Assembly (NCBI GenBank): GCA_013298375.1
Contig: JAAFHM010000265.1
Location: 1-6,758, forward strand
Direction: 5' to 3'
Length of the DNA: 6,758 bases
DNA from: Ignavibacteria bacterium
GTDB taxonomy: Bacteria > Bacteroidota > Ignavibacteria > Kapaibacteriales > UBA4661
Part shown: piece by piece, positions 1 to 5,090 of the stretch
How the letters are laid out: every line of letters starts with the position of its first letter
Numbering within the stretch: the stretch's first letter is position 1
The notes under the pieces: generated by a model
What the model saw: only the letters and a program-made list of their open reading frames with translations
The model's database searches: none
Told to the model about the DNA's origin: nothing
Program-made: the position numbers and the translations under genes

Positions 1-1
1 G

Positions 2-61
2 CGCGAACTGCCCTGTATGCAGGAGCCTCTTGTTCCGACCGTTGTTGAATATCAATACTGA
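2..61 (+). CDS. C-terminal end of an unidentified upstream gene (5' partial)
   Basis: An open frame runs in from the left edge and ends at a TGA at 59-61. The readable tail is about 19 residues and ends PTVVEYQY. The stop overlaps the ATG of the next gene by one base (TGATG), the same coupling seen at the helicase/nuclease junction further right, and this is the main reason to believe it is coding. The piece is too short to assign a family or function. It is probably the upstream member of the same early operon. Confidence 0.5.
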   Translation, partial: RELPCMQEPLVPTVVEYQY

Positions 62-192
62 TGATGACACAAACTGAAACGATACTGCTTTTCGTCGGAA
101 TACTGCTAATCGGTATTGGCAATTTTGCATGGCGGCGAGAGCGGAAGCGTCAGCATCGGAACGAAGACATTGAACGACGATATTTTTATTAA
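61..192 (+). CDS. Small single-pass membrane protein (43 aa)
   Basis: The ATG at 61 shares its A with the TGA of the preceding frame; a second ATG at 64 could also serve. The 43-residue product has a short polar N-terminus (MMTQTET), one hydrophobic segment at about residues 8-24 (ILLFVGILLIGIGNFAW), and a strongly basic cytoplasmic-looking tail (RRERKRQHR) ending in YFY. This is the layout of a single-span protein with the basic end inside the cell. There is no Shine-Dalgarno, so translation probably depends on coupling to the upstream gene. The family is not recognised. Short membrane proteins are common in phage early regions, but no role (lysis, exclusion or other) can be assigned from the sequence. 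Confidence 0.55.
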   Translation: MMTQTETILLFVGILLIGIGNFAWRRERKRQHRNEDIERRYFY

Positions 193-203
193 ATCGCCCA
201 CGC

Positions 204-221
204 TTAAAAACAGATTTTTAA
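204..221 (+). repeat. AT-only inverted repeat between small genes
   Basis: TTAAAAA (204-210) and TTTTTAA (215-221) form a perfect 7-bp inverted repeat around CAGA. It lies in the 53-nt gap after the 43-aa membrane protein gene. It could be an operator half-site pair or a weak hairpin. An all-A/T stem is too weak to be a convincing terminator, and no function is shown. Confidence 0.3.
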
Positions 222-245
222 CAGCACAAACCGATAATTAACGCC

Positions 246-431
246 ATGCAAAAATATCGCGTTCGGTACCCCTGCCAATACCCTAATTATCAACTTAATA
301 ATTCGATTGTTCAAATTATTCACATGACTAAAGAAACGGCAAAAGTAAAAATTCTCTGGAGTCCGTGGACGTCGGTAATTGGCTCCGAATGGGAATTTAA
401 TCCTATTTATCTGCGACCTGTTAAAAAATAA
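246..431 (+). CDS. Hypothetical protein (61 aa)
   Basis: A 61-codon open frame sits in the gap between the membrane protein gene and the candidate SSB gene, on the same strand as everything else. The second half looks like real protein: a strand-like VKILWSPWTSVIG stretch (about residues 33-45), then EWEFNPIYLRPVKK, with several tryptophans and prolines. The first half is less convincing, and an internal ATG at 324 (residue 27) would give a 35-residue product that keeps the better part. No Shine-Dalgarno is visible before either ATG. No family is recognised. An opposing minus-strand frame (204-434) was judged the shadow because of strand context. Confidence 0.5.
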   Translation: MQKYRVRYPCQYPNYQLNNSIVQIIHMTKETAKVKILWSPWTSVIGSEWEFNPIYLRPVKK

Positions 432-472
432 CAATACCCTTTTGTAAACTATTTATTTTTTGAGATAAACTC

Positions 473-1237
473 ATGGGATTCAACGATGTAAAAACCCCAA
501 CATACGTGTCTGTCGAAAAAGACACCGCGCATTTTTCTGTGAAACGCCAAAACGGAGAGCAATTCACCGCGCACAGTATATCCGGTTTTTTGGTCGGCAT
601 TGACTATATCAACGCCACCTACGAAAACAGACCTGCTCCAAAACTCTCTTTGAAATTTATCGACCACACCAGCAACGAAGATTTTCTTTTTCAAACTTCC
701 TTCATGGGCAGTTATGCGCAAACGATTATGAACTGCCTAGCGGGTGTTGACCACGAGCATTTTGGCGTTGTCGGGCTGTCTTTGGTTGAGAAAGACGGTA
801 AAACCCGTATGCGTGTTCACCACAACGAAAATCACCTACAATGGAAGTACAAAACGGAACAGATGCCGGCGGTTAAGGATGTCGAGATGAGCGACGGCTC
901 AATTATCAAGGATTATGGTTTACGAACAAAATGGTTTAGGGAAACCGTGTTGCCGCAGGTGCAAGAAAAATTACCGCTCGTGGAAAGCAGACGGGAGCTT
1001 GTTCAGGCGAACACCGAGCCGATGCGTCAGTTATCGCCGCCGTCACAGCCAAATGCCGATGCAGTGCAGTGGCACAGGCAGCCAGCCGCATTGTCACAAG
1101 GCGATAGCAGAGGGCAAAGTACAGAGGCTGACTACGTGCCGTTTCCCGTCGCTGGGGGCAGCGTTGCTGTTCCGCGACGGACAAGCAGTGTGTACGACGG
1201 CGTACCACCGCACGACGATTCCGACATCCCATTTTAA
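473..1237 (+). CDS. Candidate phage single-stranded DNA-binding protein (254 aa)
   Basis: The product has a structured N-terminal part (about residues 1-165), a long low-complexity linker rich in Q, P, S and A (about 170-244), and an acidic tip, DDSDIPF, at residues 248-254. That tip closely matches the SSB C-terminal peptide (D-D-D-I-P-F in E. coli), which in known SSBs docks onto replication and repair partners. The globular domain / disordered linker / acidic tip layout and the place at the head of a replication module both fit an SSB role. I do not recognise the N-terminal domain as a canonical bacterial SSB OB-fold, so it may be a divergent phage SSB. ATG 473 is the first start in frame. 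It follows an AT-rich leader with only a weak GAG at 462-464. The next gene begins 7 nt after the TAA. The nucleic-acid-binding role is inferred; the tail is seen directly. Confidence 0.7.
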   Translation: MGFNDVKTPTYVSVEKDTAHFSVKRQNGEQFTAHSISGFLVGIDYINATYENRPAPKLSLKFIDHTSNEDFLFQTSFMGSYAQTIMNCLAGVDHEHFGVVGLSLVEKDGKTRMRVHHNENHLQWKYKTEQMPAVKDVEMSDGSIIKDYGLRTKWFRETVLPQVQEKLPLVESRRELVQANTEPMRQLSPPSQPNADAVQWHRQPAALSQGDSRGQSTEADYVPFPVAGGSVAVPRRTSSVYDGVPPHDDSDIPF

Positions 1238-1244
1238 GCGCATC

Positions 1245-1859
1245 ATGGAAACCACGCTGGCATTATTCACTGTTGAGGACAAAGCCCAACAACGCTTAGA
1301 GACGCGCTTGCGTGGTTTCCGTGAAAAGCACAGCACTAAAAGCGGCACTCCGTCTCCCGCTTCGGTTTCTCACGTTCCCATTGACGACCACCTTTCACCC
1401 ATCTCGCTCCACGCTGCGGAGGCGCTATTCACGCCTCCGCAGCAGATGGACGGGAAAGAGGCGGAAGCAGGTCTGCCGGACCATGATTTTTGGCGGCGCG
1501 TTTTCGGTGAAGATGCTGTATTACACGAATCCGAACTTGTTGTGCGCACACGAAAACTGGGAGAGCGCGAGGGGTACATTCACGTACCAATTCGCGCCGA
1601 ATGGCTGAAAGATAGCACACAAGACACGCTGGCGCTGAACCTTATTCACAGCGCCGAGTATGAAGGTCTGATTACTCCTACGAAGATGTACAGAACGCAG
1701 ATTGCAACAATTTACACGCACAATTACGAGTATCAACTATGCCACGACCAATCAAAACAACCGCAGAACATTTTAAGCACCGAGCCGATTTCCGCAACAA
1801 TCTTGCCATTAAAGCCGTGCGCAACCGCTTTGGGATTGAAGGATACGGCATTGTGCTAA
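1245..1859 (+). CDS. Unrecognised replication-module protein (204 aa), C-terminus overlapping the initiator gene
   Basis: The same frame is open upstream, but a start at ATG 1245, 7 nt after the SSB-like gene stops, avoids an implausible 300-nt overlap. The product has a charged N-terminal helix-like region (about residues 10-30, EDKAQQRLETRLRGFREK), a low-complexity Ser/Pro stretch (about 31-70), then a more protein-like segment from about residue 80 (DFWRRVFGEDAV, YIHVPIRAEWL, THNYEYQL). The last 40 residues are read through the first 121 nt of the initiator gene in another frame and look like out-of-frame sequence. There is no clear Shine-Dalgarno. A strong GC-rich hairpin lies in the middle of the frame. 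I recognise no family. Between SSB and initiator it could be a replication accessory or recombination protein, but that rests on position only. Confidence 0.6.
   Translation: METTLALFTVEDKAQQRLETRLRGFREKHSTKSGTPSPASVSHVPIDDHLSPISLHAAEALFTPPQQMDGKEAEAGLPDHDFWRRVFGEDAVLHESELVVRTRKLGEREGYIHVPIRAEWLKDSTQDTLALNLIHSAEYEGLITPTKMYRTQIATIYTHNYEYQLCHDQSKQPQNILSTEPISATILPLKPCATALGLKDTALC
1413..1443 (+). repeat. Perfect 12-bp GC-rich inverted repeat (hairpin)
   Basis: GCTGCGGAGGCG (1413-1424) is followed, after a 7-nt spacer CTATTCA, by its exact reverse complement (1432-1443). Ten of the 12 pairs are G-C, so the stem should be stable in RNA or single-stranded DNA. It lies inside the 204-aa gene and has no T-run after it, so it is not an intrinsic terminator. 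It could affect translation or mRNA stability, or act as a folded single-strand site; none of these is shown. Confidence 0.75.
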
Positions 1860-2767
1860 TGATGATGGAATCGCTTATGGCATCGGAGAATATGGAAGTC
1901 TGGCTTGACAGCGTAACCTTGGAATTGCTGTCTGCCGATTTTGGAACATCCTCGCAAACGCTATTCAATGTCATTGACTACGGCGCAGCCATCGGAGTTT
2001 TCCGCATGGAAAATCCTGACGGCGCGAGTTTTCCAGAATTTTCAGACGGAAAAACCTGCGTAACTTCGCCGCTTTTAGACGACCTTTTGCGCGATTTACT
2101 CACATTTCGTGAAAAAGATAAGAATCGGAAAATGGCGGAAAAACTGAAGAATGGTAGTTTTCCAGAGTTTTCCACGCGGAAAACTCTGGAAAACAGTGTT
2201 ATCCAAACGGAAAACGCCCAAAACGGTACAATTCCAGACGGAAGTACACATAGTAGAGTAGAGTATAGTAAGAATATATATATTTCCGATTCTCCGAACC
2301 CCGAACCACCACCGCTTTCGCTCCCACCCCAAACGACCCTCCCCGAAAAAGAAAGCGCGGTTGCGCCGCCGCCCGCTCCAAAGGCTGAGACTGCCGAAGA
2401 AACCGACCCGCGCCTCGCGGAGGCGCTCGAACTCGTGAATTTTTGCGCCGCGCTGCCCGCGCTCGCCAAGATAGAGCGTCAGCTTACGACCAAAGAAGCA
2501 TCGAGTTTGGTATTTTCCTACGGTCTGCAAGCCGCTAAAGAAGCTGCCGCAGGGCGCGACGGCTACAAGGGCTGCGAAAATTACACAAGCGTTTTCCAAG
2601 CGGTGGACAAATGGGCGAAAAACTCACAGATGTTCGCCCGCAGTAACCCACGCACTGCCCAGACTGCCACAACAGTACCCGCGGCGGTTGCCGCGCCCAC
2701 CGTCCAACGCCCTACGGGATGGACGGCAAAACAAGTCACTCCAAAAGCTATCGCCAAAACAGCATGA
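1739..2767 (+). CDS. DUF4373-type phage replication initiator (342 aa)
   Basis: The N-terminal domain (about residues 8-105) matches the DUF4373 / Lin1244-Lin1753 family, including the helix LAIKAVRNRFG and the GIEGYGI motif at residues 32-38. It is expected to be a winged-helix DNA-binding fold that recognises the phage origin. A repetitive linker (about 85-182, with SFPEFS appearing twice) leads into a proline-rich stretch (about 183-210). A C-terminal helical block (about 232-299: LAKIERQLTTKEASSLV, then YKGCENYTSVFQAVDKWAK) resembles the end region of Bacteroidota phage initiators and probably contacts the helicase. The first ATG in frame, 1739, gives the expected family N-terminus although it lies 121 nt inside the previous gene. 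The stop overlaps the dnaB start (ATGA, 2764-2767). The linker-coding DNA carries the iteron cluster and AT-rich tract, so the gene appears to contain its own origin. Initiator role: strong inference. Confidence 0.85.
   Translation: MPRPIKTTAEHFKHRADFRNNLAIKAVRNRFGIEGYGIVLMMMESLMASENMEVWLDSVTLELLSADFGTSSQTLFNVIDYGAAIGVFRMENPDGASFPEFSDGKTCVTSPLLDDLLRDLLTFREKDKNRKMAEKLKNGSFPEFSTRKTLENSVIQTENAQNGTIPDGSTHSRVEYSKNIYISDSPNPEPPPLSLPPQTTLPEKESAVAPPPAPKAETAEETDPRLAEALELVNFCAALPALAKIERQLTTKEASSLVFSYGLQAAKEAAAGRDGYKGCENYTSVFQAVDKWAKNSQMFARSNPRTAQTATTVPAAVAAPTVQRPTGWTAKQVTPKAIAKTA
2157..2194 (+). repeat. Perfect 17-bp inverted repeat inside the iteron cluster
   Basis: GTTTTCCAGAGTTTTCC (2157-2173) and its exact complement (2178-2194) flank a 4-nt loop ACGC. 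Each arm carries two TTTTCC units 10 bp apart, so the structure places four binding-site-like units on consecutive helical turns (2158, 2168, 2178, 2188) with mirror symmetry. It could bind a dimer or tetramer of the initiator, or extrude as a cruciform or a single-strand hairpin. The left arm resembles GTTTTCCAGAATTTTC at 2028-2043, which suggests duplication within the cluster. Confidence 0.9.
2251..2285 (+). repeat. AT-rich tract with four 5-bp tandem repeats (possible unwinding element)
   Basis: TAGTA, GAGTA, GAGTA, TAGTA follow each other at 2251-2270. Next come AG and a perfect 12-bp palindrome AATATATATATT (2273-2284). The tract sits directly after the last iteron and before a markedly GC-rich coding stretch (about 2390-2470), which is where a DNA unwinding element would be expected. 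It encodes residues about 171-182 of the initiator, at the start of its disordered linker. The TAG-rich repeats recall DnaA-trio elements, but that resemblance is only visual. Confidence 0.55.
2410..2426 (+). repeat. GC-rich 7-bp inverted repeat in the initiator gene
   Basis: GCGCCTC (2410-2416) and GAGGCGC (2420-2426) are exact complements around GCG. The 11-mer GCGGAGGCGCT in it also occurs at 1416-1426 within the large GC-rich hairpin upstream. Both copies encode an Ala-Glu-Ala-Leu run, so codon choice may explain the sharing. No regulatory role is evident. Confidence 0.4.
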
Positions 2768-4140
2768 CACTCACAAAACCTTTACCCTTTTCCACCGAGG
2801 CAGAAAACGCCGTGCTTGGCGCGTGTATGCTCTCCGAATCGGCGCTGATGATTGCCGCCGAGAAACTCACATCTGAGCATTTTTATCACGAGACGCACAG
2901 GATTATTTTCGATACGCTGCTGGGGATGTACAGAAGCGGGCAAGCACTCGACATAGTAACAGTAGTTCAAAAGCTGCACAACACTGGGCAACTTGACAGC
3001 ATTGGCGGCGCGGCGCGTGTGATGGCTATGCAGCGGAACACACCGACTGCCGCAAATGTTGAGCATTACATTGCGATTGTTCTCGAAAAATCCATTTCGC
3101 GCGAACTGGCGACTATCTGCGCGACGTATCACGAAGCCGCACTCAATGAAACGCTCGACCCGCTTCAGATGATGGCTGAGTTCCAAGACCAAGCCCTAAA
3201 GTTGGGTTCGGGGCTGCTTACCCCAACACTCCACAAACCGCTTCAGCTTGCAGGGGAGGTGTTTGCGCACGTTGAGGCAATGCTTGAGGCTGGTAGTCAC
3301 GTGACGGGAACGCCGTCAGGCATTTCCGACCTTGATTTTATGCTTGGCGGTTTCAAACCGTCCGAATTGACCATTATCGGGGCGCGTCCGAGCGTTGGAA
3401 AGTCTGCACTCATGCTCACGATGGCAAACAATATGGCTCAATCGGGTGTTCCGGTGGCAATCTTTTCGATTGAAATGTCGGCAAAGGCGCTTGGTACAAG
3501 GCTTCTGAAGATTATCACGGGGCTGGATTTAGACTCCTACAAATTCCTTTCGTCGCCGCGCTCGGAAAATGAAGCAGACCGCATTATTGCTGGCGTTAAG
3601 CAGATGCAGAACTTGGGAATTTATATTGATGATAAACCAAATCTGAGCGCTGCGGAATTTGCTGCAAAGGCGCGGCGTTACGTTTCGGAGTTTGGGTGCA
3701 AAGTGGTTTTCTGTGACTATTTGCAGAAATTTCAGAAAACGAATGTTCGGCAGGAAGAGCGGCATTTCATTACCGATATTGCGCGTATGCTCAAGAACAC
3801 GGCGAAAATGCTGGATGTTCCGATTGCAGCACTCTCGCAATTAAAGCGCGAGGTGGACAGCCGCGCTGACAAAAAGCCGATAATGTCTGACTTTATGGAA
3901 TCGGGCAATATCGAAGCCGAAGCGGATGTGATGATAGGCATTGACCGCCCGGAGCGCTACAAAGACGCGACGTTTACCGATGGGACTCCTGCGGAGGGGC
4001 GGGCAAAGCTGTGTGTGCTGAAACACCGCAATGGCACGATTGGCGAGGTGATGGTCCGGTACAAAAAAGAACTGACACTTTTCCACGATAACGTACCCTC
4101 GTATTCGGCGGGTGAGGGCGATTACGGAGCGGGGTTTTGA
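2764..4140 (+). CDS. dnaB: DnaB-like replicative DNA helicase (458 aa)
   Basis: This is a hexameric ATP-dependent helicase that unwinds the fork during phage replication. The N-terminal DnaB domain (about residues 1-110) has the family features AENAVLGACML and FYHETHRIIFDTL. The RecA-like C-terminal domain starts near TGTPSGISDLD (181 on). It carries Walker A GARPSVGKS (206-214), FSIEMS with the likely catalytic Glu at 237, Walker B VVFCD (314-318), SQLKREVDSR (358-367) with DKKP after it, ESGNIEAEADV (379 on), and LKHRNG (419-424) bearing the expected arginine finger Arg422. Length matches intact bacterial and phage DnaB, and every core motif is present. An upstream ATG at 2719 is open in frame, but ATG 2764 matches the family N-terminus and overlaps the initiator stop as ATGA, implying coupled translation with its likely loader. 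The stop overlaps the nuclease start by one base. Confidence 0.95.
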   Translation: MTLTKPLPFSTEAENAVLGACMLSESALMIAAEKLTSEHFYHETHRIIFDTLLGMYRSGQALDIVTVVQKLHNTGQLDSIGGAARVMAMQRNTPTAANVEHYIAIVLEKSISRELATICATYHEAALNETLDPLQMMAEFQDQALKLGSGLLTPTLHKPLQLAGEVFAHVEAMLEAGSHVTGTPSGISDLDFMLGGFKPSELTIIGARPSVGKSALMLTMANNMAQSGVPVAIFSIEMSAKALGTRLLKIITGLDLDSYKFLSSPRSENEADRIIAGVKQMQNLGIYIDDKPNLSAAEFAAKARRYVSEFGCKVVFCDYLQKFQKTNVRQEERHFITDIARMLKNTAKMLDVPIAALSQLKREVDSRADKKPIMSDFMESGNIEAEADVMIGIDRPERYKDATFTDGTPAEGRAKLCVLKHRNGTIGEVMVRYKKELTLFHDNVPSYSAGEGDYGAGF

Positions 4141-4448
4141 TGGCAAAAAGAGTAGATGCAAATCAGGGCGCAATCGTAGCAGCGCTGCGCAAGTGTGGTG
4201 CGACTGTCGCAATAACCAGCGCTTTGGGTAATGGATTTGCGGATATTGTCGTCGGCTACGGCGGGCGGAATTATCTCGTCGAAATCAAAGATGGTTCGCA
4301 GCCGGAGAGCGCACAGAAACTCACTCCTGACGAGGCAACGTTTCACGAAAAGTGGCGTGGGCAGGTTGTGATTATTCGTAACGTCGAGGAGGCAATCCAT
4401 TTTTTGAATACTTCAACAAAAGCGAAAAGGAAGGAGTTCGAGCAATGA
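4140..4448 (+). CDS. Small PD-(D/E)XK phage nuclease, VRR-NUC-like (102 aa)
   Basis: The compact domain has the nuclease core in order: a helix (NQGAIVAALRKCGA, about residues 8-21), then GFADIVVG with Asp35, then LVEIKDG with Glu48-x-Lys50, and a C-terminal QVVIIRNVEEAI strand-helix. This D...ExK spacing is that of single-domain VRR-NUC/resolvase-like endonucleases that phages often encode next to their helicase; known relatives cut branched or flap DNA. The usual proline before the Asp (G-x-PD) is alanine here (F33-A34-D35), but the acidic and lysine residues are intact. ATG 4140 overlaps the helicase TGA by one base (TGATG); a TTG just upstream at 4137 is an unnecessary alternative. The stop overlaps the next start as ATGA. 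Substrate not known from sequence. Confidence 0.8.
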   Translation: MAKRVDANQGAIVAALRKCGATVAITSALGNGFADIVVGYGGRNYLVEIKDGSQPESAQKLTPDEATFHEKWRGQVVIIRNVEEAIHFLNTSTKAKRKEFEQ

Positions 4449-4660
4449 GAACATACGGACAGTTAGAAATTAGCCGAATGGCATTTGACGGCGAAAATGA
4501 GTGGAGATTTGTTGATGCTGATGAAGCAGAGGCGCTTTTGAAGGCTTGCGAAGCGGGGTTGAACGCATTGGCGCGGTCGCATACCAATTTGACTGATGAA
4601 GAATATAGAGCAACAATTTTTCTGATGGAACTGGCGGTTAGAGGGACAGCATATTGCTGA
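4445..4660 (+). CDS. Hypothetical protein (71 aa)
   Basis: The start ATG overlaps the nuclease stop (ATGA, 4445-4448) and has a clear Shine-Dalgarno AAGGAG at 4431-4436, 8 nt upstream, so it is very likely translated. The product is acidic and mostly helical by appearance: a short strand-like start (TYGQLEISRMAF), EWRFVDADEAEALLKACEAGLNALARSH, then LTDEEYRATIFLMELAVRG. There are no membrane segments and no known catalytic motif. I do not recognise the family. It is the last clearly coupled member of the replication module. Confidence 0.75.
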   Translation: MRTYGQLEISRMAFDGENEWRFVDADEAEALLKACEAGLNALARSHTNLTDEEYRATIFLMELAVRGTAYC

Positions 4661-4711
4661 TGTGATGCGATAGACCGCGAATTGGTAGCATTTGAGGGTA
4701 GTATTGATAAA

Positions 4712-4798
4712 ATGATTCGCTGCCCGTATAAAAAAGATTCTCAAGGGCGCTGTACCAATGTTTTAATCACACCACCTCAAACCGACAAGTATGAATGA
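4712..4798 (+). CDS. Possible 28-aa microprotein
   Basis: This short frame fills most of the 130-nt gap between the 71-aa gene and the next ORF. It encodes MIRCPYKKDSQGRCTNVLIT followed by a PPQTDKYE tail. Its stop lies just inside the next ATG (4791), giving an 8-nt overlap. Two cysteines (Cys4 and Cys14) could hint at a tiny metal site, but two are not enough for a zinc finger. No well-placed Shine-Dalgarno is visible (a GAGG at 4694 is too far upstream). It could equally be non-coding leader. Confidence 0.3.
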   Translation: MIRCPYKKDSQGRCTNVLITPPQTDKYE

Positions 4799-5087
4799 TA
4801 AAAACCGAACCCTACTCAAAGCAGTCGTTCTTGCTTCGCCTTGCAAAGTGCGTTTTGATTGCGTGAAAATCAAGCGTCATGTGCTTGATGTCGGCAAAAA
4901 TGACAGCGATAGCGCTCTTGACCTCTTACTTTTGCGGCTCGATACGCTCTTCGATACGCTCTTGCAGCACGAACTTCTCAGTCGTCCGCCAAACTCCAGC
5001 GAGCGCATTGGCATTGAGTTCATGGCATTTGCAATGAATTTGCTGGAGAGTAATAGAACGCTTGAATCCTTGAGTCTTGAGTCTTGA
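4791..5087 (+). CDS. Hypothetical protein (98 aa), Leu-rich, with internal short repeats
   Basis: An open frame of 98 codons is followed at its stop by a terminator-like hairpin, consistent with the end of a transcription unit. The product is soluble-looking: a basic first part (LLKAVVLASPCKVRFDCVKIKRH), a central Leu/Asp-rich helix (DSALDLLLLRLDTLFDTLLQHELL, about residues 38-63), then IGIEFMAFAMNLLES and a repetitive LESLSLES end. The helix and the end are built from perfect DNA repeats (12 bp twice, 7 bp twice), suggesting slippage-driven change. A minus-strand frame (4877-5146) overlaps but has a worse residue make-up. No Shine-Dalgarno and no recognised family, so function is unknown. 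Confidence 0.5.
   Translation: MNDKNRTLLKAVVLASPCKVRFDCVKIKRHVLDVGKNDSDSALDLLLLRLDTLFDTLLQHELLSRPPNSSERIGIEFMAFAMNLLESNRTLESLSLES
4940..4963 (+). repeat. Perfect tandem 12-bp repeat (two copies)
   Basis: CGATACGCTCTT occurs twice head to tail (4940-4951, 4952-4963). Because 12 is a multiple of three, it adds a four-residue unit (DTLF/DTLL) to the central helix of the 98-aa protein without breaking the frame. Confidence 0.85.
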
Positions 5088-5090
5088 GGA
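5070..5090 (+). repeat. 7-bp tandem repeat at the end of the 98-aa gene
   Basis: TTGAGTC at 5070-5076 and 5077-5083 is followed by the variant TTGAGGA (5084-5090), and a related TTGAATC lies at 5062-5068. The repeats cover the stop codon and one side of the terminator stem. Gain or loss of a 7-bp unit would shift the frame and change the C-terminus. Confidence 0.7.

Larger units (their letters stand above)
1998..2285 (+). other. Candidate replication origin: helically phased GGAAAA/TTTTCC iterons plus AT-rich tract
   Basis: Eleven exact copies of GGAAAA or its complement TTTTCC start at 1998, 2008, 2029, 2048, 2127, 2137, 2158, 2168, 2178, 2188 and 2209. The steps are 10, 21, 19, 79, 10, 21, 10, 10, 10 and 21 bp, close to whole turns of B-DNA apart from the third and fourth. 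The copies fall in all three reading frames, so a peptide repeat alone does not explain them. A 34-bp AT-rich tract follows at 2251-2285. In phage lambda the origin has this layout (iterons, then AT-rich DNA) inside the initiator gene O, between its DNA-binding and helicase-contact domains; here it falls at the same boundary of the DUF4373 protein. The origin call is inferred from this layout. Confidence 0.65.

Noticed and set aside
204..434. Minus-strand 76-aa frame opposite the 61-aa hypothetical gene
   Set aside because: No other minus-strand gene is supportable in the window and its composition (Phe/Asn/Arg runs) looks like antisense of AT-rich DNA.
441..462. Possible Bacteroidota-type promoter (TTTG then TAnnnTTTG) before the SSB-like gene
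   Set aside because: The boxes are only about 9 nt apart and the -7 motif has one extra base. The usual spacing is about 20 nt.
915..1244. Upstream extension of the 204-aa gene frame to an ATG at 915
   Set aside because: It would overlap the SSB-like gene by more than 300 nt with implausible Cys/Arg/His-rich sequence. ATG 1245, just after the SSB-like stop, fits the operon layout.
1998..2285. CRISPR-like array or transposon ends as explanation of the repeats
   Set aside because: The repeat unit is 6-17 bp in both orientations with 10-bp steps and no spacers of constant length, and no transposase or target duplication is present.
1978..2599. Two long minus-strand open frames (163 and 167 aa) opposite the initiator gene
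   Set aside because: They are low-complexity (Ser/Phe/Gly/Arg rich) mirror images of the iteron and proline-rich coding region, with no start signal, and the plus-strand DUF4373 protein is clearly real.
2719..2763. Longer DnaB start at ATG 2719
   Set aside because: The extra 15 residues do not match the family N-terminus, and ATG 2764 gives the ATGA overlap with the initiator stop.
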